Of a stretch of DNA of 64,000 nt, positions 50,129 to 59,052 are shown one piece after another. Where the stretch lies: assembly GCA_045046885.1 (NCBI GenBank), contig JASFYX010000016.1, forward strand, positions 26,947 through 90,946. The letters run 5' to 3'. Made by a program: the position numbers and the translations under genes. The notes beneath the pieces were generated by a model. It had not been told where the DNA came from. It saw only the letters and a list, made by a program, of their open reading frames with translations, and did no database searches. The number at the start of each line of letters is the position of its first letter. Within the stretch, counting starts at the first letter, position 1. The stretch is from CG1-02-35-72 sp045046885 (GTDB taxonomy: Bacteria > Bacteroidota > Bacteroidia > Flavobacteriales > Flavobacteriaceae).

Positions 50129-50815
50129 ATGAAAATCCAAGATATAAGCACCAAACTAAAAAACATTAAAGAAACCCTACCAAAAGACGTCACCCTTGTA
50201 GCTGTTTCTAAAACCAAACCCGAATCTGATATTCTCGAAGCCTACAAGGCCGGACAACGTGTCTTTGGCGAGAATAAAATTCAAGAAATGGCTCAGAAAT
50301 ACGAAGCCTTGCCCAAAGATATTCAATGGCATATGATAGGGCATTTACAGCGGAATAAGGTTAAATATATGGCGCATTTTGTCAGTTTAATTCACGGGGT
50401 CGACAGTCTTAAAACGCTGAAAGAAATAAACAAGCAAGCCTTAAAACACAATCGTGTAATCAATTGTTTACTGCAAGCCAAAATAGCGCAAGAAGAAACC
50501 AAATTCGGATTGTCATTTCAAGAAGTTGAAACTATTTTAAACTCAGATGAACTCAAATCTTTAAACAACATCGCTATTGTAGGGCTGATGGGTATGGCCA
50601 GTTTTACAGCCGATTTAAACCAAGTTGAACAAGAGTTTACCAGTTTAAATACATTCTTTAAGCAACTAAAAACTAGTCATCCTGAGCGCAGTCGAAGGAC
50701 ACAACTCACAACTCTCTCTATGGGTATGAGTAGCGACTACCAACTAGCCATAAAATGTGGCTCTAATATGGTACGTATTGGCAGCAGTATTTTTGGCGAA
50801 AGGCATTATGTTTAA
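50129..50815 (+). CDS. yggS: YggS-family PLP homeostasis protein with in-frame repeat insertion
   Basis: The protein has 228 residues. A PLP-binding TIM-barrel-like protein (PLPBP), it has VAVSKTKPES with the PLP Lys, FGENKIQEM, WHMIGHLQRNK, HGVDSL and LSMGMSSDYQLAIKCGSNMVRIGSSIFG. It balances B6 vitamers and affects amino acid and keto acid pools. Residues ~183-191 (SHPERSRR) are encoded by a copy of the intergenic TCATCCTGAGC repeat; they fall in the loop just before the LTTLSMGMS phosphate-binding strand and keep the frame. Confidence 0.94.
   Translation: MKIQDISTKLKNIKETLPKDVTLVAVSKTKPESDILEAYKAGQRVFGENKIQEMAQKYEALPKDIQWHMIGHLQRNKVKYMAHFVSLIHGVDSLKTLKEINKQALKHNRVINCLLQAKIAQEETKFGLSFQEVETILNSDELKSLNNIAIVGLMGMASFTADLNQVEQEFTSLNTFFKQLKTSHPERSRRTQLTTLSMGMSSDYQLAIKCGSNMVRIGSSIFGERHYV
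50676..50700 (+). repeat. TCATCCTGAGC repeat unit inside the yggS coding sequence
   Basis: GTCATCCTGAGCGCAGTCGA followed by AGGAC is almost identical to the intergenic units at 20641 and 37787. In the yggS frame it encodes SHPERSRR. Confidence 0.85.
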
Positions 50816-50820
50816 TTAAC

Positions 50821-50861
50821 TTTGAACTCTCCAAGGGTTTTGAACCCTTGGAGAGTTCAAA
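50821..50861. repeat. Perfect 19-bp inverted repeat, possible terminator
   Basis: TTTGAACTCTCCAAGGGTT (50821-50839) and its exact reverse complement (50843-50861) enclose a 3-nt loop, six bases after the yggS stop. A long T-run is missing, but the stem is strong enough to stall polymerase or protect the mRNA end. Confidence 0.8.
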
Positions 50862-50912
50862 ACTTTAACTTTTAACTAACAATTCATTTCACCTCAAAGT
50901 TGATTTTATTTA

Positions 50913-50920
50913 TACATTTG
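50913..50920 (+). promoter_or_regulatory. -7 promoter box for the M1 peptidase gene
   Basis: TACATTTG matches TAnnTTTG, 39 bp before the ATG at 50960 and downstream of the 19-bp hairpin. This supports the later start codon. Confidence 0.45.
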
Positions 50921-50959
50921 TTTGGCTTTTTTAAAGTAAACCAAACAAAAATACCAATC

Positions 50960-52903
50960 ATGAATAAATTTTATTACAGTCTGCTCGTCTTGTTTTTTAC
51001 AAGTTTTTCAATTACTGCACAACAAACAGCCTTTGCCCCTTCTATTTATAGGATGCAAAAAAATCCATATCGCAACGCCGATGGCACCCCCGGGGCGAAA
51101 TATTGGCAAAATAGCACCGATTATAAAGTAGCCGTTTCGTTAAACACAAAAACCAATATCATCAGTGGCAACGTTGTTATAGATTACACCAATAAAAGTC
51201 CGAATGACCTCACATTTGTTTGGTTACAATTAGATCAAAATATTACAAAAATGACCTCGCGTGCCGCCAGTAGCCTATTCGCTGTAAATCCCAAAAAAGA
51301 AACCAAAGGTTTTAAACTGAAAAGTGTCAAAATTCAATTAAACGGAAAATGGGTTGCTGCCAATTATCTGATTAGCGATACCCGCATGCAAATACAGTTA
51401 CCCCAAAAGTTAGCCGCTAAAAAAGGACTTTTAAAAATAGCGATTGATTACAGTTATCTTTTAGGCGCACACGATCCACGTGCCGGTATATTAGAGACTA
51501 AAAACGGCAAAGTTTACGATGTCTCTTATTTTTATCCGCGCATGTGTGTGTATGACGATATAAGAGGTTGGGACACGCTACCCTATTTAGGCTCAGGCGA
51601 ATTCTATTTAGACTACGGCACTATTGATTACACCGTTACCCTGCCAAAAGGTTATTTGGTAATGGGCTCGGGTGAACTACAAAACCCCACAGAAACTTTA
51701 AGCAAAGCCCAACAAAAAAGGCTCACAAAAGCCAAAAATTCTGACACTACCGTAATGATTAAAACGCCCAAAGAAGTGGCTAAAGAAGTTAAAAAGACCT
51801 CAGATAAATTGGTGACTGTGACTTGGCATTTTAAAATGTACAATACCCGAGATGTGGCTTGGGCTGCCTCTAAAGCATTTGTTTGGGATGCCGCCAAAAT
51901 AAATTTACCCAACGGTAAAAAAGCGATGGCTATGAGCGTTTATCCCGTTGAGAGTATGGGAAGAGACAAATGGAGTCGCGCTACCGAATACTTAAAACAA
52001 TCGGTTGAGCACTTTTCAAAAAAATGGTTTGTATATCCTTATCCAAACGCCATAAATGTGGGAGGTCCTGTTGGAGGTATGGAATTCCCCGGTATTACTT
52101 TTGATCATTGGAAATCTAAAACCAAGCATTTATACGCGCTTATTTCACACGAAATCGGTCACAATTGGTATCCTATGATTGTGGGTAGTAGTGAACGTCG
52201 TTATGCGTGGATGGACGAAGGTTTTAATACTTTTGTCGATATTTATGCTCAAGAGGAATTCAACAATGGCGAATACGCTCCTAAACGTGATGGCGAGTAC
52301 GCTAGAAATGGCGGTAATCCGGCCGAAGAGATTATTCCCTTTATCACAAAACTGGGCATTCCTCCCATTATGACGGCTGCCGATAATTTTAAAGGCGAAG
52401 ACACACATCCGGTTTCGTATTTTAAAACAGCATTCGGATTGGTTTTGTTACGCGAAATAGTTTTAGACCCCAAGCGCTTTGATTTTGCTTTTAGAAACTA
52501 CACACAAAATTGGGCTTACAAACATCCTACCCCAAACGACTTTTTTAACGCTATAGAAAATGCTGCCGGTGAAGATTTAACTTGGTTTTGGAAAGGCTGG
52601 TTTTTAAATAATTACCAGCTAGATCAAGCTGTGATATCGGTTAAATACATTAAGAATAGCCCTAAGAAAGGCGCTTTAATAACGCTTGAAAACAAAGCTA
52701 AAATGGTGATGCCAGTATTGATAAGTGTTACTGATATTAATGGCAAAATTTATCAAATTAAACGCCCTGTAGAAATTTGGAAAAAGGGTAAAATTTGGAC
52801 GCTTAAACTTGATACTAGCATTAAAATTAAAAAAGTGGTGTTAGATGCACAGCATCGTTTACCGGATGTAAATCGTGATAATAATGTGTGGGTAGCTGAA
52901 TAA
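50960..52903 (+). CDS. M1-family zinc metallopeptidase, secreted
   Basis: The protein has 647 residues from the ATG at 50960; an earlier in-frame ATG at 50900 precedes the promoter box and would bury the signal peptide. The signal peptide ends near SITAQ. The gluzincin site is HEIGHNWYPMIVGSSERRYAWMDEGFNTF, with two zinc His, catalytic Glu and the second-helix Glu. GGMEFPG stands in place of the GAMEN exopeptidase motif. It acts as an aminopeptidase-like enzyme in the periplasm or outside the cell. Confidence 0.93.
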   Translation: MNKFYYSLLVLFFTSFSITAQQTAFAPSIYRMQKNPYRNADGTPGAKYWQNSTDYKVAVSLNTKTNIISGNVVIDYTNKSPNDLTFVWLQLDQNITKMTSRAASSLFAVNPKKETKGFKLKSVKIQLNGKWVAANYLISDTRMQIQLPQKLAAKKGLLKIAIDYSYLLGAHDPRAGILETKNGKVYDVSYFYPRMCVYDDIRGWDTLPYLGSGEFYLDYGTIDYTVTLPKGYLVMGSGELQNPTETLSKAQQKRLTKAKNSDTTVMIKTPKEVAKEVKKTSDKLVTVTWHFKMYNTRDVAWAASKAFVWDAAKINLPNGKKAMAMSVYPVESMGRDKWSRATEYLKQSVEHFSKKWFVYPYPNAINVGGPVGGMEFPGITFDHWKSKTKHLYALISHEIGHNWYPMIVGSSERRYAWMDEGFNTFVDIYAQEEFNNGEYAPKRDGEYARNGGNPAEEIIPFITKLGIPPIMTAADNFKGEDTHPVSYFKTAFGLVLLREIVLDPKRFDFAFRNYTQNWAYKHPTPNDFFNAIENAAGEDLTWFWKGWFLNNYQLDQAVISVKYIKNSPKKGALITLENKAKMVMPVLISVTDINGKIYQIKRPVEIWKKGKIWTLKLDTSIKIKKVVLDAQHRLPDVNRDNNVWVAE

Positions 52904-52910
52904 ATAGTTT

Positions 52911-52943
52911 AGACCTAACAGGTTTTAAAAACCTGTTAGGTCT
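52911..52943. terminator. Perfect 16-bp inverted repeat, bidirectional terminator between convergent genes
   Basis: AGACCTAACAGGTTTT and its exact reverse complement flank a single central base, between the stops of the M1 peptidase gene and holA. The arms contain T/A tracts, and TTTAAAA follows, consistent with termination on both strands. Confidence 0.75.
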
Positions 52944-52949
52944 TTAAAA

Positions 52950-53954
52950 TTAATGTAAAATCTTAAACAACAGCTCTTTTAAAATAGCACCACTGTCTAA
53001 TTGACGCGCCCCGACACCCTTACTTTTTACATCGGCGTCATTTAGATATGAAATAATTTGAGCCACTTTTTTCATAGAATAATTTCGCCCAGCAGTAGTG
53101 TAATCTTTAGCGAAATAAGGCGATATTTTTAAAGCTCTGGCGACACTAGTACTGCTTTTATCCGTTAAGGCATGGTATTGTAACAATTGTGTAAAATAAC
53201 TAAATAGTAACGAAATAATTACAACCAACGGATTGGTCTTGGGGTTTTGGGCAAAATAAGTAATTATTTTATTGGCTTTAGCTATATCGCGTACGCCAAT
53301 AGCATTGCGCAATTCAAAAATATTATAGTCTTTACTTATACCTATATTTCTTTCAATATCAGCGGCTGTTATGGTACTGCCATGCGGTAAAAGCGACATA
53401 AGTTTGGTAAGTTCATTGCTGATTTTACTTAAATCTGATCCTAAAAACTCTGACAACATTAAGGTTGCTTTATCTTCAATTTTATACTTTTTACCGGCTA
53501 AAACACGGCGTATCCAATCGGGTATCTGATTGTCGTATAATTTTTTACTATCAAATAGGAGTCCGTTTTTTGTGATGAGCTTGGCGAGTTTCTTGCGTTT
53601 ATCGAGTGTTTTGTATTTATAGCACACTACCAAAATAGTAGTAGGCTGCATATTTTCTACATAGCTCCCTAAATTTTCGATAGTACGACTTAAATGTTGT
53701 GCTTCTCTTACAATTATAACCTGATGTTCTGCCATCATAGGGAAGCGTTTAGCATTGGCAACAATATCGTCTACAGTAACATCCCCTCCGTATAAAACCA
53801 TCTGATTAAAACCTTTTTCTTCTTCAGTTAAAACCGAGTTGGCAATTAAATCGGCTATTTTATCTATGTAATAAGGCTCATCACCCATCAAGAAATAAAT
53901 AGGCTTAAGATTTTTGCTCTTAATGGCTTCGGCAATTTGTTTGATAGTATTCAT
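52950..53954 (-). CDS. holA: DNA polymerase III delta subunit
   Basis: The protein has 334 residues. The clamp-loader delta subunit opens the beta clamp. The family pattern is clear: PIYFLMGDEPYYIDKIADLI near the start, NAKRFPMMAEHQVIIVREAQ, SNELTKLMSLLPHGSTITAADIERNIGISKDYNIFEL, and the C-terminal collar region with KNPLVVIISLLFSYFTQLL-like sequence (here NPLVVIISLLFSYFTQLLQYH). It is divergent from the HSDR_N gene. Confidence 0.95.
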   Translation of the reverse strand: MNTIKQIAEAIKSKNLKPIYFLMGDEPYYIDKIADLIANSVLTEEEKGFNQMVLYGGDVTVDDIVANAKRFPMMAEHQVIIVREAQHLSRTIENLGSYVENMQPTTILVVCYKYKTLDKRKKLAKLITKNGLLFDSKKLYDNQIPDWIRRVLAGKKYKIEDKATLMLSEFLGSDLSKISNELTKLMSLLPHGSTITAADIERNIGISKDYNIFELRNAIGVRDIAKANKIITYFAQNPKTNPLVVIISLLFSYFTQLLQYHALTDKSSTSVARALKISPYFAKDYTTAGRNYSMKKVAQIISYLNDADVKSKGVGARQLDSGAILKELLFKILH

Positions 53955-54002
53955 TTAAATAAAATAGGGCTTTATCTTAGTTAATATTTGTATTTTTAAA
54001 GC

Positions 54003-54443
54003 GTGATAGCACTCAATCTACAACCCTATAATTACAAGCTCAAAAATAGCGAAAATAAAACGTATATTTTTGATGTTATCCGTAAAAAATATGTTTTGTT
54101 AACACCCGAAGAATGGGTAAGGCAACATGTTGTTCATTTTTTAATGAATAGTAAGGGGTATCCTAAATCGCTTATAAATGTAGAAAAGCAACTTATTGTG
54201 AATAATTTAAAAAAACGGACAGATATTATAGTCTTTTCTAAAACAGGAGCGCCTCATATAATTGTAGAGTGCAAAGCACCATCGGTGAAAATTACACAAA
54301 AAACATTCGATCAAATATCACGGTATAATCTAAAAATTAAAGCCAAATATCTTATGGTTACTAACGGATTAGATCATTATTTTGCCGAATTGGACACTAA
54401 AAATGAGTGTTTTCTTTTTTTAAAAGACATCCCAAAATATTAA
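54003..54443 (+). CDS. Type I restriction HsdR N-terminal-domain protein (PD-(D/E)XK nuclease fold)
   Basis: The protein has 146 residues with a GTG start. LTPEEWVRQHVVHFLMNSKGYPKSLINVEKQL leads into KRTDIIVFSKTGAPHIIVECKAP, where Asp and the ECK motif make a PD-(D/E)XK active site, followed by QISRYNLKIKAKYLMVTNG. This is only the HSDR_N module; no helicase, specificity or methylase gene is nearby, so it is not a restriction system. Stand-alone copies are widespread in Bacteroidota and may act in DNA repair. Divergence from holA agrees with, but does not prove, that. Confidence 0.88.
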   Translation: MIALNLQPYNYKLKNSENKTYIFDVIRKKYVLLTPEEWVRQHVVHFLMNSKGYPKSLINVEKQLIVNNLKKRTDIIVFSKTGAPHIIVECKAPSVKITQKTFDQISRYNLKIKAKYLMVTNGLDHYFAELDTKNECFLFLKDIPKY

Positions 54444-54477
54444 GAACAAATTAATATTTAATTGCCCGAATAAATGT

Positions 54478-54485
54478 TAAGTTTG
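54478..54485 (+). promoter_or_regulatory. -7 promoter box for the glycosyltransferase gene
   Basis: TAAGTTTG matches TAnnTTTG, 27 bp before the ATG. The nearest TTG (54462-54464) is too close for a standard -33. Confidence 0.45.
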
Positions 54486-54512
54486 CACTGCTATAAAAAA
54501 ATAGCTGATTAA

Positions 54513-55514
54513 ATGACTGTAGCTGTCGTAATTTTAAACTGGAATGGCAAACACTTGCTTGAAGAATTCTTACCGAGTATTGTGAGTTATAGTCCGGAAG
54601 CTACTATCTATGTAGCCGATAATGCTTCTACAGATAGTTCGATTGGTTTTTTAAAAGAGCATTATAGCGAGACGGTAAATATTGTCCAGAATAGCTCTAA
54701 TGGCGGCTATGCCAAAGGCTATAACACCGCTTTAAAAAGTATAAAATCTGATATTTACGTCCTTCTTAATTCTGATGTTGAAGTCACTAAAAATTGGTTA
54801 CAGCCCATTGTAAAACATTTTAACAGCAATCCGAACACAGCCATTATCCAACCCAAGTTTTTAGACTACAAAAAACGCACACATTTTGAATATGCAGGTG
54901 CCGCAGGTGGTTATATAGATTTTTTTGGCTACCCGTATTGTAAAGGACGTGTCTTTATGCACTTAGAAAAAGACCAACATCAATACGATGACACCTACCC
55001 TATTTTTTGGGCTTCTGGCGCGTGTTTGTGTATAAGAAGCGTATTGTACCATCAATTAGGGGGCTTTGACGAAGATTATTTTGCACACCAAGAAGAAATA
55101 GATTTGTGTTGGCGCATGCACAATTTAGGTTATTCTGTTAATTATGTGGGCAGCTCTACGGTTTATCACGTAGGTGGTGCTACTTTAAAAGAAGCCAATC
55201 CCACAAAGACATTTTTAAATTTTAGGAATAGCTTGTACTCTATAGCCAAAAATGTGCCCAAACGCTTTCTAGTGCCTGTTATTTTAACACGCCTAATTTT
55301 AGACGCTATTGCCGGTGTGAAATTTATATTAGAACTACGCCCCATTCATACTTGGGCTATTATCAAGGCACATTTTAGTTTTTATGCCCATCTTAAAAAG
55401 ATGCTCAGCAAACGCAGAGAAAGTATTGGCAAAACAACACACTATTTTAAAATAATAAGTATTGTGTGGCATTACTTTGTTTTAAGGCATAAAACCTACA
55501 AGCAATTAAAGTAA
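54513..55514 (+). CDS. Glycosyltransferase family 2
   Basis: The protein has 333 residues. A GT-A fold enzyme: VVILNWNGKHLLEEFLPSI, VADNASTDSS (nucleotide binding), NGGYAKGYNTALK, YVLLNSDVEV (DxD-like NSD), and FDEDYFAHQEEIDLCWRMHNLGY, the ED-W acceptor site. This is the rhamnosyltransferase-like GT2 branch. A C-terminal segment VPVILTRLILDAIAGVKFIL may touch the membrane. Likely in surface polysaccharide or lipid glycosylation; no other glycan genes adjoin it. It converges with DUF58, 3 bp apart. Confidence 0.93.
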   Translation: MTVAVVILNWNGKHLLEEFLPSIVSYSPEATIYVADNASTDSSIGFLKEHYSETVNIVQNSSNGGYAKGYNTALKSIKSDIYVLLNSDVEVTKNWLQPIVKHFNSNPNTAIIQPKFLDYKKRTHFEYAGAAGGYIDFFGYPYCKGRVFMHLEKDQHQYDDTYPIFWASGACLCIRSVLYHQLGGFDEDYFAHQEEIDLCWRMHNLGYSVNYVGSSTVYHVGGATLKEANPTKTFLNFRNSLYSIAKNVPKRFLVPVILTRLILDAIAGVKFILELRPIHTWAIIKAHFSFYAHLKKMLSKRRESIGKTTHYFKIISIVWHYFVLRHKTYKQLK

Positions 55515-55517
55515 GTG

Positions 55518-56858
55518 TTAAATTAAACCTTTGGCCTTAAATTCTAGGTATTTATTTATAACGTTAACAGTCAGATTTTGAGGCTTGGTAAGGATGCCAA
55601 AAATACCTCTCAATTTTAATTCTTTTAAGATTTGTTGTTTTTCTAAAGCAAACTTTTGAGCTATTGTTTGATGATAGATACTTTGTAAATCTTCTACATT
55701 ACTTTGTAACAAATTATCTAGTTCTGTATTTTCAAAAAAGACGACTACCAATAAATGATGTTTAGCTATAGCTTGAAGATAGGGTAACTGTCTTTTTAAA
55801 GCAGAAATATGTTCGAAATTCGTATAAAGTATTAATAAACTGCGTTGCGTAATATGACGCTTTAAAAAACTGTACAGATAACCATAATCGGCTTCTAAAT
55901 ATTCGGTATCTATAGCATACAAGGCTTCATTAATTTGCTGTAACTGATTTTTTTTTGAGCGGGCTTTAATAGAAGTTTCTACTTTTTTAGAAAAAGTAAC
56001 CAAACCTGCTTTGTCTTTTTTGAGTAAGGCTATATTTGAAAAAGCTAAAGCCGAATTTATAGCATAATCTAGCAATTTTAAGCCTTCAAAAGGCATTTTC
56101 ATGGCGCGTCCTGTATCGATAAGGGCATAAATAGGTTGCGATTTTTCGTCTTGAAACTGATTTACCATCAACTGAGCCCGCTTGGCTGTCGCTTTCCAAT
56201 TTATGGTTCTAAAATCGTCACCCGCAATGTAATTTTTAATTTGCTCAAACTCCATGGAATGACCTATACGACGTATTTTTTTGAGTCCGAATTGTGTCAA
56301 TCTTTTATTAAAAGCTAAAAACTCATAATTACGCATTTGTATAAATGACGGATAAACGGCTACGTCTGCCCCCGCATTAAAAATCATACGTTTCTTTATC
56401 AGCTTGAATTTAGAACTGATATAACAATTTAGATTGCCAAAAATATAAGCACCACGCTCAACCGGACGAACACTGTAATCAAGATAAGCCGTTTCTCCCG
56501 ATTCAAGAGTTTGATTTAAATAAAAATCACGTTTTTGAAATTGTGAAGGCAACTCGTCAATTATTTCTACAAAAATTTTAAAAGGATAGTTATTTATCAG
56601 TTCAATCTGAATTAAATTCTCATCAGAGTTCGATAATTTTTTGGGTAGCTTTCGTTTGGCTAAAAACGAATTGCTAAATCTGAAGAGCATAAATCCGTCA
56701 AGAATAAAAATTAGTCCGAACAATAAAAGCACATAAACAAAAAGAGAAAACAAAACGGGTAACCAATAAGAAAGTAGAAATCCTAGCGATATAAATGCCA
56801 ATACCCAATAGACACGTTGGTGTAAATAGAAACTTTTTATGTAGGCCAATATTTTCAT
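55518..56858 (-). CDS. DUF58 domain membrane protein
   Basis: The protein has 446 residues. Two N-terminal transmembrane helices precede a DUF58 domain marked by GHSMEFEQIKNYIAGDDFRTINWKATAKR, and then a vWA-like region with ALIDTGRAM. DUF58 proteins accompany MoxR ATPases and are thought to help assemble or metallate periplasmic complexes. It is the last gene of a six-gene operon, six bases after moxR. Confidence 0.93.
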   Translation of the reverse strand: MKILAYIKSFYLHQRVYWVLAFISLGFLLSYWLPVLFSLFVYVLLLFGLIFILDGFMLFRFSNSFLAKRKLPKKLSNSDENLIQIELINNYPFKIFVEIIDELPSQFQKRDFYLNQTLESGETAYLDYSVRPVERGAYIFGNLNCYISSKFKLIKKRMIFNAGADVAVYPSFIQMRNYEFLAFNKRLTQFGLKKIRRIGHSMEFEQIKNYIAGDDFRTINWKATAKRAQLMVNQFQDEKSQPIYALIDTGRAMKMPFEGLKLLDYAINSALAFSNIALLKKDKAGLVTFSKKVETSIKARSKKNQLQQINEALYAIDTEYLEADYGYLYSFLKRHITQRSLLILYTNFEHISALKRQLPYLQAIAKHHLLVVVFFENTELDNLLQSNVEDLQSIYHQTIAQKFALEKQQILKELKLRGIFGILTKPQNLTVNVINKYLEFKAKGLI

Positions 56859-56864
56859 TTAATT

Positions 56865-57857
56865 TTAACGCGGTACCGTAATAGAGTCAATTATCATTTT
56901 TATGACGTGGTCTGTTGTAAGCCCTTCCATTTCATTTTCGGGTGTTAAAATTATGCGATGTCTCAAAATAGGATACATAACTTTTTGAATGTCTTCTGGA
57001 ATTACGAAGTCACGCCCATTAATTGCAGCTCCGGCTTTTGAGGCTTGTAAAATAGCGATACTAGCACGCGGCGAACCGCCTAAATACAGTTGCGGATGAG
57101 AACGCGTTGTTGTTACCAAATCGGCTATGTAAGTCACTAATTTGTCGTCTATTAAAATATCAAATATTCTATTGCGATACTTTAACAAATCGGTTTCAGA
57201 AAGCACCGCTTTCACCAAGCTTTCAGGTTTAGAACTTTTCCTTTTAATCTGACTGTTTAAAATTTCTATTTCTTCTTCTTTAGAAGGATAACCGACATTA
57301 ATTTTAAACAGAAAACGGTCTAATTGTGCTTCGGGTAAAGCATAGGTTCCCTCCTGCTCAATGGGATTTTGTGTCGCTAATGTCATAAAAGGCGGCGGCA
57401 TTAAGTAAGTATGGCTGTCTATTGTTATTTGACGCTCTTCCATTACTTCAAAAAGTGCTGCTTGTGTTTTGGCAGGGGCTCTATTTACTTCGTCAATTAA
57501 AATTAGATTTGAGAAAATGGGACCTTTTTTGAATTCAAAGTCGGCTGTTTTCATATTCAAAACCGATGTGCCTAAAATATCGCTGGGCATTAAATCGGGT
57601 GTAAACTGAATGCGACTAAAACCACTGCTAATAGTTTTTGCTAACAATTTGGCGGTAATGGTTTTAGCCACGCCCGGCACGCCTTCTATAAGCACATGAC
57701 CATCGGCTAAAAGAGCTATAATTAAAAGTTCTATAAAGTCGTCTTGACCTACAATAACCTTGTGTAATTCAGTTTTAATTTTTGCCACAGCCTCTAGCAA
57801 ATCTTGAAGCGGTAAGCGGTTTTCGAAAGGTAAACCTTCTGTATTTTTATCTTCCAT
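56865..57857 (-). CDS. MoxR-family AAA+ ATPase
   Basis: The protein has 330 residues. Walker A EGVPGVAKT (about residue 58), Walker B LILIDEVNRAP, sensor ATQNPIEQEGTYALPEAQLDRF, and LYLGGSPRASIAILQASKA near the end identify the MoxR subfamily, chaperone-like ATPases that act with vWA and DUF58 partners. It overlaps the DUF4350 gene by 11 bp. Confidence 0.95.
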   Translation of the reverse strand: MEDKNTEGLPFENRLPLQDLLEAVAKIKTELHKVIVGQDDFIELLIIALLADGHVLIEGVPGVAKTITAKLLAKTISSGFSRIQFTPDLMPSDILGTSVLNMKTADFEFKKGPIFSNLILIDEVNRAPAKTQAALFEVMEERQITIDSHTYLMPPPFMTLATQNPIEQEGTYALPEAQLDRFLFKINVGYPSKEEEIEILNSQIKRKSSKPESLVKAVLSETDLLKYRNRIFDILIDDKLVTYIADLVTTTRSHPQLYLGGSPRASIAILQASKAGAAINGRDFVIPEDIQKVMYPILRHRIILTPENEMEGLTTDHVIKMIIDSITVPR

Positions 57858-59052
57858 ATTTAGATGTTTTAATAAGTGAATTTAAATAAGCGTTTAAAGT
57901 TACAAGCTCTTCTTTTGTGACTTTATCTTGTGTTTCTATATATTTTATATAATTGACAATTTTTTCTGTTTCTTCTAACCGCTTACCTACTTTAAGAGCT
58001 AATTGTTGTGTGAAATCCTTTTTGTAAATATCTGTATTTAACTGATATTTCTGACGTATTAACGTCAGAATATAGCGTATTTTATGGGTTGCCATCGTCT
58101 TATGAGCCTCTTTTTTATAATACATACCGGCAATGGTTCGTGTAAAAGCCAAAGTCTGATTCTGTAAGGGTTTTATAATAGGTATTATGCGTTGCACACG
58201 CTTACCCCCAAATAATACAAATACAAGTGCGCCTAGCAATAAAATGTAATAAGCATATTTTAAACTTTTCTGTGATAACACATAATACAAAGGAGAAGCA
58301 ATTTGACTTTTTCCCGATTTATAATAAGCATCCCAATAAATGGTTTTAGGATTTTTTAAATAAGATAAAACACTTGCGGCATACTCTTGATTGGGACTTT
58401 TTAAAAGAGTGTAATTTATAAACGCTTCGGGATAAGTAGAGAATAAAAATTGTCCTTTTCCATACTTATAGCTTATAAAATTAACACCATTAGCCACACG
58501 TTCTCCATCTTGATTTACAAAGCCCGTTTTTCCTAAAACGGTTGTCGCTAAAGTATCTACTTTTTTAAATACAAAATTATCAAATGCACGATCGAACCTG
58601 TATTCTTTGTTTCTAAATACTCTATTGGCTAAGGTAAAAAAAGGGAATTCGTCTAAAGCGGTACTGCGCAATAATTTTGTCTCTAAATTAAGCGTATCTA
58701 TGTTTATACCGTGAGTGACCATTAAAACCTGATTGCCACGGGCTACAAATTTTAGAAATCTATTCAACTCGACTTTGCTAATATTAAATCCTTTATCTAT
58801 TAAAATATAAGCGCCTGTTTTGGTAGAATCTTTTAAAAATAGGTACGGAGGTGTTTGGACTTTCTTTATTTCTGATTTTGGAAAAAGATCTGATAATTCA
58901 TTATAAAGCACATAAGTGCCATAAGGTATCTTATGTTGCGCTACATAGCTTTCAAACCAATTAATGGGTTTAGGTTTCTGCAATTCGTTCAGCACAACTA
59001 AAACAATACTTGCAAAAAGTAAAAACAGATATATTTTATTTTGCCGACTCAA
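57847..59052 (-). CDS. DUF4350 membrane protein
   Basis: The protein has 401 residues. An N-terminal membrane helix is followed by NWFESYVAQHKIPYGTYVLYNELSDLFP and a GATase-like fold (AYILIDKGFNISKVELNRFLKFVARGNQVLMVTHG), then GKGQFLFSTYPEAFIN. A second helix (YAYYILLLGALVFVLF) precedes a cytoplasmic helical tail. DUF4350 genes lie beside DUF4129 and moxR in many Bacteroidota and Actinomycetota; function is unknown. It overlaps both neighbours. Confidence 0.85.
   Translation of the reverse strand: MSRQNKIYLFLLFASIVLVVLNELQKPKPINWFESYVAQHKIPYGTYVLYNELSDLFPKSEIKKVQTPPYLFLKDSTKTGAYILIDKGFNISKVELNRFLKFVARGNQVLMVTHGINIDTLNLETKLLRSTALDEFPFFTLANRVFRNKEYRFDRAFDNFVFKKVDTLATTVLGKTGFVNQDGERVANGVNFISYKYGKGQFLFSTYPEAFINYTLLKSPNQEYAASVLSYLKNPKTIYWDAYYKSGKSQIASPLYYVLSQKSLKYAYYILLLGALVFVLFGGKRVQRIIPIIKPLQNQTLAFTRTIAGMYYKKEAHKTMATHKIRYILTLIRQKYQLNTDIYKKDFTQQLALKVGKRLEETEKIVNYIKYIETQDKVTKEELVTLNAYLNSLIKTSKYGR

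Noticed and set aside
54003..54443. A type I restriction-modification system
   Set aside because: Only the HsdR N-terminal domain is present; no motor domain, hsdM or hsdS gene lies nearby.
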